A DNA stretch of 64,000 nt from Odontesthes bonariensis (Eukaryota > Chordata > Actinopteri > Atheriniformes > Atherinopsidae), in the NCBI RefSeq assembly GCF_027942865.1, contig NC_134521.1:1378501-1442500 (forward strand), read 5' to 3'. The position numbers and the translations under genes are program-made. Below the pieces are notes generated by a model that was not told the origin of the DNA, did no database searches, and was given only the letters and a program-made list of their open reading frames with translations. Shown here piece by piece: positions 32,846 through 44,283 of this stretch (position 1 is the stretch's first letter; each line of letters starts with the position of its first letter).

Positions 32846-33060
32846 AGATGCAACACATTGTTAAAAACTTAAAATCATACAAAGACTCTTCACCTGTGAA
32901 GATAGGTGTCAGGTCAGCTCCTGTTTCCTTGTGGGCAAAGCTGGTCTGCTTGGTTTACTTGACCCAACGTTTAATTTATGAGCTCTTTCCTGGCAACCTG
33001 ATCCCATGATGCATCATGTTAACATGGTTACCAGATCACTGATGGGTCATGAAATCTCTC
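32846..33060 (-). promoter_or_regulatory. Candidate OR2 promoter/upstream block
   Basis: Second copy of the conserved block, with the perfect palindrome ATGATGCATCAT and TTTAATTTATG. Role inferred from conservation only. Confidence 0.35.
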
Positions 33061-33489
33061 CTCCAGTTAGTAACTACTTCAGTCAGTCTTTTCACTATAA
33101 TATGTACTAGTTTAAGCTACATTTCACATTTTATCAATTACTGACAAAAACTAATGGGTATAACATTGTGAAATATTTACTCATTTAATAGTATTAAAAA
33201 TTCCTGACTTTACAAAGTACCAAAGCAACAACTTAAAGTTCATGTTCAATTACAAAACACAATAATATAGAAAACTATGGAGGGAATAAGAATGTTTTTT
33301 CTTCAGATAAGAATACATTTATATGACCTTAAAGGGGTCATATTGGGCTTTCTGAGGTTTCATGTCTTCAATTGAGTGAGATGGTGTTATTGTGCATGTA
33401 AAAGCTCTGCTAGCCAAAAAGTAAAAGGTAGACTCCAAATATAATTATTTCCCACACTGCACATCACAAACAAAAGAATAATATATACT
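33061..33489. other. Receptor unit 2, outer 5' flank
   Basis: AT-rich, shared with 40869-41186 and 57383-57812. No gene. The nearly identical large duplication (second copy from about 57.38 kb) starts near here. Confidence 0.5.
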
Positions 33490-34555
33490 TTCTTTTTTTA
33501 ATTCAAGATATTTTTTTATTGAAGTTTTCTCAACATAACAAATGTGCAGTGTTTCATAGTCAATACAGAGATATGATTATGGGTATACATCAATCACAGC
33601 ATGCACAAGTGAGATGTACAAGAATACAGAAATAAAAGAATGAAATAAATCAAATAAAATCGAACAGTGTACAAAGTAATCCCTCCCATGTCAGAGCCAG
33701 GTTACTAGTCATAGTATAAGATCACTGTTACGCCGAAAGCTAGGACTGAGCCAAAAATGTGCAGCATAGCTGAGCTGTACTCAAGGGCCAAGCCTTTACA
33801 GAGTCTGGAATACTTTTAGGAAGGGGCCCCACACCTTCTGGAACTTCTCATTTGATTGCTGAAGTGAGTATCTAACCTTCTCCAGTTTTAAGCAGGACAT
33901 GACGTCTTCCAGCCATTGCGCATGAGTGGGAGGAAAAGCATCCTTCCACCTGAGCAGAACTGCTCGTCGGGCCAGAAGGGAGGCAAAGGATAAAGTGCGT
34001 TGCTTTGCTATAGTTCTGTCAGAACCACTCTCGTCAAAACGAGACGAGAAACAGAGATGAATTTCAGAAGCTTATTCTGAATGCATACAATTATGTTTGG
34101 CGGTATGGCTCTGTTCGGAGGAAGTTCCCGACTTTTCCATGAGCTCCATGGAAGCCAAGACAGGGAACAGCAGCATCCTCAGGTGGAGTGCCTTCCATTT
34201 GCTGTAAAGGCAACAAACCCCCTAGAACAGAGCAAGCAACAATGAACAACAGTATGACATTGTTTGGCAATGAGAAGTCGGTGGAGCAGGGGAGGTGGTG
34301 GGTGCAAGCAGAGAGCAAAAAAAAGCAGTGATAGCAAACCAAGTTTAAATGAAGTGCCCCAAATGCCAGCATCCAATTGCGAGCAGCAGCTGATTACCCA
34401 TTGAGCGCAGCTGGCCATAAGGGTTGGGTCGGCGTCAGCCAATAGGCAAAGGGCGCGTTGACTACGTGGTCTGCCAGAACTACCGCGATGCTCCATTTAG
34501 CTTTTTCTCCCCTGCCATGACCCCAAACAGAGCAGTCGGTGGGTTTGGTTCTAGA
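33490..34555 (-). mobile_element. L1/Tx1-like LINE, 3' end plus extra 5' segment
   Basis: An insertion relative to the paralogous sequence at 44870-44880, where ATATATACT runs straight into TTTCTGATC. On the minus strand it ends in an AATAAAAAAAT tail (plus-strand T-run at 33490-33530) and carries the end of a LINE ORF2. The last ~460 bp (34090-34555) do not continue the ORF2 frame and may be another piece of the element. An approximate ATACT(T)TTCT duplication flanks it. A second copy is at 57813-58879. Confidence 0.7.
33796..34071 (-). pseudogene. L1 ORF2 C-terminal fragment
   Basis: 92 codons open on the minus strand, ending TAA (33796-33798). Key strings are RRAVLLRWKDA, PPTHAQWLEDV and KVWGPFLKVFQTL, which are typical of the C-terminus of fish L1/Tx1 ORF2 proteins, downstream of the reverse transcriptase. 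A stop (34072-34074) closes the frame on the other side, so no RT domain remains. Confidence 0.7.
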
Positions 34556-34828
34556 TACTCTTTCTGATCTAACCCCCTTTCCGTTTCACTAAGTCATATT
34601 CAAAACCACCCAAAGCAGAATTTGTTCAGCCCTAAAACAGTTAGATCTGAGTCCAGAAACTCAAGTTAAGGCATCAACATGCTATAATGTAACCATGTCA
34701 GGAGGGATACATCATCATCCCTACCAACAAAGAATGGGTACCATGTTCTGTTACAAAGCCCTAATCATCCTCATGTAAAGATAACATTGAAGCGTGTGGC
34801 CCTTTCCTAATATTAAGAGACAAAGTAT
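34556..34828. other. Duplicated flank segment
   Basis: 34560-34757 is shared with 44877-45066 and 58884-59081. No gene seen. Confidence 0.5.
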
Positions 34829-35289
34829 TGTCAGAGTGGGGTGGGTGAGGTAGGACATGGATGCAGACTTTTGAAAAAGCAAACTTGATTTATTTTCACA
34901 AAAACGCTTAACACAAAACACGGCTGAGCCGGAAAACGAACTAAACCGTGAGAAAAATATTTTGACTATGAAAAAACACTGAACTTGACTTGACATGACA
35001 TTAAATTACTTAGCTTGGCTTACTGTGACAAGGACCATGGATGACGGAGTAGGATCTGACAAACTGAAAGGGGAAACCTGGAAACTAAATAGAGGACTGG
35101 GAGTGAGTAGTGACAGGGTGCAGCGGGTGGCAATAACAGACAGGTGAGGGGAATGAACTAATGATCAGAGTGAGGGAAAAAAAATGGACAAACTAAAACA
35201 TGGCAAAGCTTAACTAAACATAGACTTAAAAACTAACACATGATAAAACATGAAACTAAAAACATGGGGAAAGTCCCGTGGGCGTGACA
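34829..35289 (-). mobile_element. 3' LTR of Gypsy-like element, minus orientation
   Basis: 461 bp from TGTCAGAG to GCGTGACA. The adjoining plus-strand C-run of about 24 bases is the polypurine tract of the minus-oriented element. AATAAA lies on the minus strand near 34890. The sequence left of about 35170 follows the LTR at 59153, and the rest follows the partial LTR at 60651, so this LTR looks recombinant. Confidence 0.75.
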
Positions 35290-36045
35290 GAGCCCCCCCC
35301 CCCCCCCCCCCCCTCAAGGGAAGGATCCCAGACAACCCAAAAAGTGGGTGGGAGGGAGGAGCTCGAAGCCGGAGGCGGTATGGCGGGCGGCCAGACTTCC
35401 TGCGATGAGGCGGCAGGAGGCGGTCTGGCGGGCGGCCTGACTTCCTGCGACGAGGTGGCTGGAGGCGGTCTGGCGGGCGGCCAGACTTCCGGCGACGTGA
35501 CTGCAAGGGCCGATCTGGCATGTGGCCAGAGTTCCGGCCTCGAGTGGCAGGAGATGGTCCGGGCGGGTGGCCCCAGAGCCTGAGTTAGCCTCAGAGGCCG
35601 AGTTAGCCACAGCCACGGAGCCCGAGTTAGCCACAGCCACAGAGCCTGACTTAGCCTCAGAGCCCGAGTCAGCCACAGAGGCCATTAAGCCCGAACTGGC
35701 CCCCACAGAGCCCATGGGGCCCCGGCCCCTCCCTCCCACCCTCAGACTTTTGGGATGTCTGGGATCCATCCCTTAAGGGGGGGGCTCCCCCCTCGCCGGA
35801 TGTCTGGCCGCCAGCCGGACGGTCTCCGGCTTCTCCTCCTGCTGCCTCGTCGAAAGGAAGTCTGGCCGCCCGCCAGACCGCCTCCTGCCACTTGAAGCCG
35901 GAACTCTGGCCACATGCGAGATCGGCCCTTGCAGTCACGTCGCAGGAAGTCTAGCCGCCCGCCAGACCGCCTCCAGCTACGATCCCCTCCCTCCCACCCA
36001 CGTTTTGTGTTGTCTGGGATCCATCCCTTGAGGGGGGGGGGGATC
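35290..36045. mobile_element. Internal region of head-to-head LTR element pair
   Basis: GC-rich imperfect palindrome. The left half has GGCGGGCGGCCAGACTTCC repeats, the right half has their complement. Between them lies a short 18/24-bp repeat, GAGTTAGCCACAGCCACGGA and relatives (about 35580-35690), reading ELATATEP/ELASEA. The right half ends in a G-run before the plus LTR. No intact gag or pol. Long frames on both strands are repeat artefacts. Confidence 0.65.
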
Positions 36046-36292
36046 TGTCACGCCCATGGGGCTTTCCCCATGTTTTTAGTTTCATGTTTTATCATGTGTT
36101 AGTTTTTAAGTCTATGTTTAGTTAAGCTTTGCCATGTTTTAGTTTTGCCATCGTTTTTCCCTCACTTCCCATGTTCAGTTCATTAGCTTCACTCACTTCA
36201 CCTGTGTTTTCCCAATCAGCTGCACTCATTAACTAATCACTCCCAGTTCCCTATTTAGTTTCCAGTGTCCCCTGTCCTTTTGTGAGATCCTT
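36046..36292 (+). mobile_element. Truncated 3' LTR, plus orientation
   Basis: Starts TGTCACGCCCATGGGGC after a G-rich tract and is cut at GTGAGATCCTT, where the RTE remnant begins. It is the inverted partner of 34829-35289. Confidence 0.7.
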
Positions 36293-38000
36293 ACACACCT
36301 ACCACGATTCCTGATTTCCCTCTCATGTGATGGAGCCAAATGGTCAACATCAACTGCAAATAGCAGACTACCCTCAGACTACCACACACAGCGCCCTCTT
36401 GACCTCGACTACACCTTGACACCCTGTCCATGAATATCACAAACAGGAGTGGAGACAAGGCACAACCTTGGCAGAGTTCAACACCCACGTCGAACAAGGC
36501 CGACTTAATGCCGAGTATATGGACACAGCTGTCATATTGGGTATACAGAGACCGAACAGCCCGCACTAGCGGCCCCTGCACCCCATTTTCTCAAAGCACC
36601 TCCCACAAGACCTCTGGGGGCACACAGTCGTAGGCCTTCTCCAAGTCCACAAAACAGATGAAGACTAGATGAGCAAACTCTCATGCCCACTCAGTGATCT
36701 GTGAGAGGGTGAAAAGCTGATCCATTGTTTCACGGCCAGGGCAGAACCTGCATTGTTCCTCCTCAATCTGAGGTTCAACTATCAGACGGAGCCTCTTTTT
36801 CAGCACCCCAGAATAGACTTTCCAGGGAGGCTGAGAAATGTGATACCCCGGTAGTTGGCACACAACGTCCGATCCCCTTTTTTAAAAATAAGGACAAGCA
36901 CCCCGGTTTGCCAGTCCAAGGGTACTGCACCCAAGGTCAACGCGATATTGCAGAAACGTGTCAGCCACGACAGCCCCAAAACATCCAGAGCCTTATGCAT
37001 TTCCGGGCGCATTTCATCCACCCCCAGGGCCTTGCTGCCAAGGAGTTTTTTGCCTCCGGCTCTGACTCCTGTACAGGACGCATGTCCCTCGGGTTCAGAA
37101 GCTACTCAAAGTGTTCCTTCCACCATCCAACGATATCCTCGTTTGAGGTAAAAGGATCGCCACTCCTTCCGAAGAAAGCTTGAGCAAGACTACTCTGACC
37201 CGTCCTGTGTCACCGTATGTTGCCCCAAAACCACTTTGAGGCCGACCGAAAGTCACTTTACATGGCCATCCCGAACTCCTCCCATGCCACAGATTTTGTT
37301 TCCGCAACCGCAGCCGCCCTTCTAGCCTGTCAATATCCATCTACTGCATCAGGGGCCTCCCGAGCCAACCAGGCCCTGAAGGCCTCCATCTTCAATCTGA
37401 CGGCTTCCTGAACAGCTGGGGTCCAGCAGTGGGTTCTTGGGTTGCCGCTGTAAAAAAAAACAACAAGGAATTGACCACAGCTGCATCCGGCCGCTTCCAA
37501 AACGGAGGTTATGAACAGAGTCCACTCGGACTCTATGTCCCCTACAAAGTCAGAACTTCTGACGGAGGTGGGAGTTGAAATCATTCCGAACAGGTACCAC
37601 TGCCAGCCTTTCCCAGCAGACCCTCACAACACGCTTGGGTCTACCAGGTCTGGCCCGCAGTTTTCCCCGCCATCTTATTTAACTCGTCACCATATGGTGT
37701 CATGTGGGCTGCCCGGCCACCAAGCGCTTGCCGACGAACACTACCCCTGGGTCTGGCTCCAGGAGTGGGTCCCGGCAACCCTATACCGGGCAGGGTACAT
37801 GTTTTCTTGTGTTCCTTCTTCATGGGGGTTTTCGGATCGCGTTCGTCTGGACCTGTTCACCTTGGGAGAAACTACCAGGAGCATATAGCTCCATATGACA
37901 TACCTCTGGAGATCACAACACCACGCAAGCCCGTCTGCCCCAAAAAGGACACGATGCAGGAAGGGCCAAGTAAAACCATGATCCATTCTTCAATCTGTGT
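36293..38000 (-). pseudogene. RTE/Rex3-like LINE, broken ORF
   Basis: On the minus strand the fragment runs from a 5' leader-like segment (37880-38000) through linker sequence (37095-37584) into the reverse transcriptase. The RT reads LSWLTRFCNIAL...PLDWQTGVLVLIFKKGDR, NYRGITFLSLPGK, FCPGRETMDQL and LCQGCALSPLLFVIFMDRVSR. The catalytic FADD is decayed (LQLMLTIW follows CYLQ). Frames change at least four times, so it is dead. The 3' end is missing at the junction with the LTR at 36292. It is duplicated almost unchanged at 61783-63490. Confidence 0.8.
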
Positions 38001-39503
38001 TTAACTTTTATTACAGCCCATATGTAACCTAATAATGTTAAAACCACTACAGTACTGCACATAGTTACGAAAGTGAAAGTAGCAGACAAAGCCTTTCCCT
38101 GGTTGGGTCAGGATTGCTAGCTCTGGGGATGTCTGACCCTTTCTCCCGATCTAGCTTTTCTTGAAAATTCCATTTTGAAAATGGCTTTAAAAGTACATCT
38201 GCTACCAAATTAATGTCTTCTCTGTTCATCTGTTCAAGAAGCAGCTATCAAATCATGAAAATGCTTTGGCATGTGCTAGTCTACAAATGACCTCTATCTG
38301 ACCATCCAATTAATGGACTTAAAGATGTTGAGGTGATTGTACGCTGCAGGATGGCGTCAGTGTCGACAACTTGAAATCTGATTATTTAAAGCCAATGAAT
38401 CTGATTGGTAAAAGCCAGTTAAATTGACATTGATTTTAAGTTTTAGGTGCCTGCACTGTTGATTCTGATAGCCTGAAGGCAGGTTTCTTTGAGATGACAA
38501 CACATGATGGATGAAAAATGATTCTATAAAAGCTATAACATAAACTGACTGGAATAAACAATACTGGAACCAGCACAACCAAGAAAAATGTATGAAATGA
38601 AGAAAATAAAGTATCTGGAGTCATTTTATAAATATTCATGAAAAAAAATACAGATTAGTTCCATCCATAAACTCAACAGTCTCACAGAAGATTGTGAAAT
38701 TGTTCAAAACTATAATCTATTAAACTGTCTCCTGGGACATAAAAGTCCAAATTAATTTTGTGCTTGTGGATATGAAAATAAATACAAAGAGGAATACACT
38801 TTTCAGCCATTTTATAAAATCATAACAACAGAAATATTTATCATATCACACTGACACTTTTAGATTATTTGGTGATGAAGATACACAGGAGATCTTAGTT
38901 TTTGTTTTTTATTCACTTATAGGTTATCTGTCAGAGATGCTCTTCGGTCAGGATTAGACATGAAGAACTATGTAGTTGAATTTAGATATTTAGGAAGTAT
39001 TGGTACATGCTAAGCATTACAAATACTTTGTTAGGGTTTGGAAAATGTAATGCTTTTGTTAAAGACATTAATACTCAAATTCCTGTTGTTTTGCTGATGA
39101 CAAAAAATGTGCTGGACACAAACAAAATGTCCTACTAGGGCACAAAAAATTGAAAATATTAGGATGAATACAAAGATTTTGGTTTAATACATTTTTCTAC
39201 TTTTTCTGTTGAACCGGGTTAATATATTGAATATTTGCTCAATTTGACCAAGGCTTTGTTATAACTGAGTTTTACCATTCTCGTATTCTAAAACTGAGAT
39301 ATTTTTGGAAAAATAAAAAGTGTTCAGTACTTAACCTTTTATTTTTCAACTTTTGAAGAAACTACAATCATGAAATAAAGACCATTTGAGAGTTGAAGTT
39401 GCTTTTATTGGAAATGAATGCTTTTGAAAATAATGTCACCTGTAAATGTCACCTCAGGCTTGAGGGGTAAATTGATGCAAATGTTTCTCAAAGTCATAAC
39501 GGG
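38001..39503. other. Receptor unit 3, 3' flank
   Basis: AT-rich sequence shared with 48154-49929 and, to 38510, with 63491-64000. A candidate poly(A) signal for OR3 lies at 39404-39409. No gene seen. Confidence 0.5.
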
Positions 39504-40445
39504 TTAAGGGGAAACTTTTGGCTTTACTGAGATAACTGAAAGTTTAATTTGACAGCATAGATTGTACATGAGGACAGGTCTGATGGTCTGATCTCTGAGG
39601 CCATAGATCAGTGCACTCAAACACCTGGGAAGAATGATAAAAAACACATAAAAAAAGTTCTGGATGCGTATTAGTACACTAAAGAGAACAAGTTTTGAGA
39701 CAGCAATTAATAATGGGTTATGTATCGTTGAGGAGATACTGAAGCCCAGCTGCACCAGATGCATCAGCAGTGTTTTACGAGCCTTAAGAGCTGAAGCTTT
39801 GTCTGTGGAAGCTGACCTGGCTGCTATAATTACAACAATATAGGTGGAGGTGATCGTCATACCAGCAGAAATAAACAGAAAATAATTGTAAGCTCTGTCA
39901 TAATCGTAATATCGTTGTGTAAGAAACATGGAAGCTGATTTACATAAGGTGTTCATCTGCAGAGTTTGTAGTTCTTCAAAGGGAAATTCTAACAGCAAAA
40001 GAATCTGAATGACAACATTAGTAAAACAAATGGCCCAAACCACAATAACAGCCACTGCTGTGTTTCTGATGGTGATGATGGAAGCGTGCCTCAGAGGGTA
40101 GCACACTGCTACACATCTCTCCAAAGACATCACCACCAGTATCAGAGGGGAGACTGGATTTGTTAGGTTACCAATCATTTGGAAAACACCACATACAGGA
40201 TATGTCAGAAATATTCTAGAGAAGGACAATATGTACATCAACTGACTCAGTGTCAGCTGAACGGTGTCTGCAAACAGGAGGTTATAAAGAAGAATGTAGC
40301 GGCAAGTTTCACGAAACACTGGTTTACTCCTCAAAGTGTACAACATGGTCCCATTAATGAAGAGGAATATACAGCAAGGAACTGTAGTCAGAGTGGTATA
40401 CAACACTCTTTCTGGCCACCCTAGTCCAACAGTTGTGTTGGACAT
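39504..40445 (-). CDS. OR3: odorant receptor 131-2-like GPCR
   Basis: Intact, 313 residues, single exon. It is the most divergent of the five at variable sites: N-terminus VGLGWPERV, TM2/ECL1 LMYILSFSR, TM3 start VFQMIGN, ECL2 TLCKSASMFLTQRYYDYDRAYNY and TM5 GMTITS. Key positions are kept: the Asn3 sequon, Cys85, Cys168, ERC at 109-111, the invariant 93-139 core and the LIYGLRD end of TM7. In ICL3, Asn224 is Lys (KARKTLLMHL). Like OR2 it lacks the 275-bp upstream segment. It is expected to work as a ciliary odorant receptor. Different ECL2/TM3/TM5 residues suggest a different ligand profile, which is inference. Confidence 0.9.
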   Translation of the reverse strand: MSNTTVGLGWPERVLYTTLTTVPCCIFLFINGTMLYTLRSKPVFRETCRYILLYNLLFADTVQLTLSQLMYILSFSRIFLTYPVCGVFQMIGNLTNPVSPLILVVMSLERCVAVCYPLRHASIITIRNTAVAVIVVWAICFTNVVIQILLLLEFPFEELQTLQMNTLCKSASMFLTQRYYDYDRAYNYFLFISAGMTITSTYIVVIIAARSASTDKASALKARKTLLMHLVQLGFSISSTIHNPLLIAVSKLVLFSVLIRIQNFFYVFFIILPRCLSALIYGLRDQTIRPVLMYNLCCQIKLSVISVKPKVSP

Positions 40446-40652
40446 CTCACAAATAACATTTAAGAAATCAGAAATATCAATATATTAATGTCACTGGACG
40501 ACAAAAACCCTACAAATCCACTTTAGTCTCTGTAAACGCAGTGATGATAGTTAGATAAACACATACATTGGAGAGAAAAGTGAAAATGTAAACGATCCAT
40601 TTGACTGAAACATTAAAGAATCACTGATTTAGTTTGTGTCCCTAAAACACTT

Positions 40653-40868
40653 TAGATGCAACACATTGTTAAAAACTTAAAATCATACAAAGACTCTTCA
40701 CCTGTGAAGATAGGTGTCAGGTCAGCTCCTGTTTCCTTGTGGGCAAAGCTGGTCTGCTTGGTTTACTTGACCCAACATTTAATTTATGAGCTCTTTCCTG
40801 GCAACCTGATCCCATGATGCATCATGTTAACATGGTTACCAGATCACTGATGGGTCATGAAATCTCTC
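40653..40868 (-). promoter_or_regulatory. Candidate OR3 promoter/upstream block
   Basis: Third copy of the conserved upstream block, with the perfect ATGATGCATCAT palindrome. Inferred from conservation. Confidence 0.35.
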
Positions 40869-41186
40869 CTCCAGTTAGTAACTACTTCAGTCAGTCTTTT
40901 GACTCGAATATGTACGAGTTTATGCTACATTTCACATTTGATCAATTACTGACAAAATCTTAAAAACTAATGGGCATAATTGTATTCACAATATGAAATA
41001 TTTACTCTTCTAATAGTATTAATTACTGACTTAACAAAGTACCAAAACAACAGCTTAAAGTTCATGCTTATTTACAAAACACAACAATATTGAGAGAATA
41101 AGAATGTTTTTTCTTCAGATAAGAATAAATTTATATGACCTTAAAGGGGTCATATTAGACTTTCTGAGGTTTCATGTCTTCAAGTT
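40869..41186. other. Receptor unit 3, outer 5' flank
   Basis: Shared with 33061-33370 and 57383-57690. No gene seen. Confidence 0.5.
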
Positions 41187-43132
41187 AGTTATGGGTGCCA
41201 ATGCCGAAGGCACTAGACACACATATCACTCCTGTGCCAGACTCTTATTATTTTCCCGTTTCCGCCCTAAAGTTCGCTACTAGTCTGGCAGCGATGCTCC
41301 GACCGACATAAAAAGCACACCATTACGTGCGTATTGATCGGGAATGGTGTGCTATTTCGTTTGGATCTCATTAGTCAAAAGGAATTCTGGCAAAATGGGA
41401 AAAAGTCGGAAAAATGTTGATTGGAAAACGCATGGAAAATTAAAAAAAAGGCGATTTTGGGCCTAAACGAGCTGCAAAATGGCCTTTTCTGAGGCCTTAT
41501 AACTAAGCCATACAGCATAGCACAGACCTCATTCAAATTTTGTAAGTGACACGAGGCTCTCGGCTTTAACTGAATTGAAGGGTTTGTATATATCTTATAC
41601 GGCTTTGACACAACGGCAGTTTACGTTTTAGGGTGACAACATGTCAGGTCCTGCGTCTCTCCCACTCTACTGCTCACTCTAAATTTCATTCTGCACGGAT
41701 TCGTCAAACAAATCTCTCTCATGTCCGAAATATCTGGCCGATCTGGACAAATTTTATCACAAAACGTAGGCATTTTCGTCCTCTTTCACACAATGTCACA
41801 CTCATTGACCTCTGCCTAACAGATTTACAACAAATTGCCTCTGAGCGCAAAGAGTCGTCCCTCTAACTGACGTTCCCTCCATTATAAATGGCTAAAATCA
41901 TAAAATCAATGTGTAACAATAATTTTAAAACTGCCATAAAAAACGAGCCTTATATGGTAGCCGAATGAAAATTACACCGCTGGCTTCTGCCGTCCCTTGG
42001 GGCGCTCACGGTACAAAATTTATTCGGATACGGCATTTACTTTTCGAGCTGTGACCGTTTGTTCGAGAAAGTAGGTGAAAGTCCAAAATGGTCAAATTAA
42101 ACAGCAGAAGTCTCTGTCAGTTGGTGCAGCTGTCAGTTGGAGCAGCTCGCGTGCTGACGAGCTGTCTCCTAGCAACAAGCTTAACAGCCTGCTCTGGGCT
42201 AAGACTGCTTATGAGGGCAAAGCCAAGATGGAGCTCTTTTGGAGCCATATTGGGCCTTGCAGATGCCTTTATGCAAGTACCCACAATGCATTGGGAAAAT
42301 GCATTGAAAAGCACTTAATATTAAGCACTTAGGCATATTTAAAATGGCATAAAAGCTGTATTTTACACAGGACCTTGATAAAAATGACATAAATGTCTCC
42401 TCCATTTAGGGACTGGCAGAGGCGCAAAATGGAATGGGAAAATCGATTGAAAAGCACAAAATGAGGCCATTTTGAAAATGCCATTGAAGCTGTATTTTAA
42501 ACAGGACCTTGATAAAAAATGACATAACTGTCTTCATCAGACCTGTCTTAGGAATTTTGGGTCTCGCAGAGGCCCAAAATTCAATGGGAAAATCGATTGA
42601 GAAGCACTTAACGAGCCAAAAATGCCAAAAACTGCTATTTTTTGGAATTGTCATAACTCAGCCATACAACATCACAGAGATCTCATTCAAAGTTTATATG
42701 TGACAGGAGACTCTCAACTTTATAGGGTTTGTACCAGGCATATGCATCATTATTAAAACTCATGGTCATAAGGAAAGAAAAAGAAGGCACTTTTGCCTCA
42801 AATGCCAAAAACTGACCTATTTTGGAGGCCTCATAACTCAGCCATACGACATCACAGAGAGCTCATTCAAAGTTTATGTCACAGGAGACTCTCAACTTTA
42901 TAGGGTTTGTTCCAGGCATATGCATCAGGATTAAAAATCATTGTCATAAGGACAGAAAAAGAAGGCCCTTTTGCCTCAACTGCCCTATTTTGGAGGCCTC
43001 ATAACTCAGACCTCATTCAAAGTTTATATGTGACTGGAGACTGTCAACTTTAACTAAACTAAACATTTTTTTTATAGGGCGGGCAGTAGATTGGCACCCA
43101 TCAAAATTTCTTCAGAAATTTTCTAGTTAGAT
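41187..43132 (-). mobile_element. Unclassified interspersed repeat, about 1.9 kb
   Basis: Inserted relative to units 2 and 5: TCTTCAAGTTAG...CTAGTTAGATGG here against TCTTCAAGTGAGTGAGATGG there. The 41265-42240 part is the reverse complement of 53920-54825. The 42370-43060 part contains internal repeats of about 170-180 bp (CATAACTCAGCCATAC near 42653 and 42833, partial near 43010). No transposase is seen. The right end AAATTTTCTAGTT resembles the complement of the start of the repeat at 51973 (AACTAGAAAGCTGC), so both may belong to one superfamily. Confidence 0.6.
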
Positions 43133-43209
43133 GGTGTTATTGTGCATGTAAAAGCTCTGCTAGCCAAAAAGTAAAAGGTAGACTCCAAATATAATTATTT
43201 CCCACACAC
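43133..43209. other. Duplicated unit flank, left of L2 insertion
   Basis: Matches 33384-33460; the sequence continues after the L2 element at 44846. Confidence 0.5.
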
Positions 43210-44283
43210 TTATTACAGAGACTTGAACATGTTATTGGGATTAAAGGAACTGCATTAGGCTGGTTTAAGTCATATTTATCTGATAGATTTCAGTTTGTTC
43301 TTGTAAATGAAGAATCTTCTTTACACACCAGAGTAAGTCATGGAGTTCCCCAGGGTTCTGTGCTTGGACCGATTCTTTTCACTTTATACATGCTTCCATT
43401 AGGTAACATTATTAGACAGCATGGCATAAATTTCCATTGCTATGCTGATGATACTCAGCTGTACTTATCTATAAAACCAGATGAACCCAATAGGTTGGTC
43501 AAACTACAAGCATGTCTTAAAGATATAAAGACCTGGATGACTCAGAACTGTCTGCTTCTAAATTCAGACAAAACTGAAGTCGTTATCTTTGGACCTGAGC
43601 GTTTCAGGGAGAAATTGTCTAGCTATATAGTTACTCTAGATGGTATTTCCTTGGCTTCTAGTTCTACAGTGAGGAACCTTGGAGTTATTTTTGACCAGAA
43701 TTTATTATTTGACTCGCATATAAAACAGGTTTCTAGGACTGCCTTCTTTCATCTTCGTAATATTGTTAAAATCAGGAACATCTTGTCTCAGAGTGATGCA
43801 GAAAAACTAGTCCATGCATTTGTTACTTCAAGATTGGACTACTGTAATTCTTTATTTATGGGCTGTCCCACATATTCTCTGAAAAGCCTTCAGTTGATCC
43901 AAAATGCTGCAGCCAGAGTTTTGATGAGAACTAACAGGAGAGATCATATTTCTCCAGTTTTAGCTTCTCTTCATTGGCTCCCTGTTAAATTCAGAATAGA
44001 ATTTAAGATTCTTCTCCTTACATATAAAGCTCTTAATGACCGAGCTCCATCATATCTTAAAGACCTCATTGTAAGATATTTTCCTAACAGAACACTTCGT
44101 TCCCAAACTGCAGGTTTACTTGAGGTTCCCAGAGTTTCTAAAAGTAGAATGGGAGGCAGAGTCTTCAGTTATCAGGCCCCTCTCTTGTGGAATAAGCTGC
44201 CAGTAAATGTCCGGGAAGCAGACACCCTTTCCACTTTTAAAATCAGGCTTAAAAATTTCCTTTTTTATAAAGCTTATAGTTAG
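43210..44283 (+). pseudogene. L2-like reverse transcriptase, C-terminal part
   Basis: 358 open codons with no internal stop, 5'-truncated and so lacking the endonuclease and any own start. Motifs in order: VSHGVPQGSVLGPILFTLYM (RT block), HCYADDTQLYLS (catalytic YADD), WMTQNCLLLNSDKTEV, NLGVIFDQNL, SRLDYCNSLFMG, NAAARVLMRT, HWLPVKFRIEFKILLLTYKAL, and a LLWNKLPVNVREA end. It matches the CR1/L2 clade. The lack of stops suggests a fairly recent insertion. Confidence 0.85.

Noticed and set aside
34179-34496. 105-codon minus-strand ORF with hydrophobic stretches
   Set aside because: It lies within the L1-type insertion and overlaps another frame. No recognisable protein, and it is duplicated only with the surrounding segment.
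36725-37183. Plus-strand 152-codon ORF (repeated at 62215-62673)
   Set aside because: It is the antisense shadow of the RTE reverse transcriptase, which is recognised on the minus strand.
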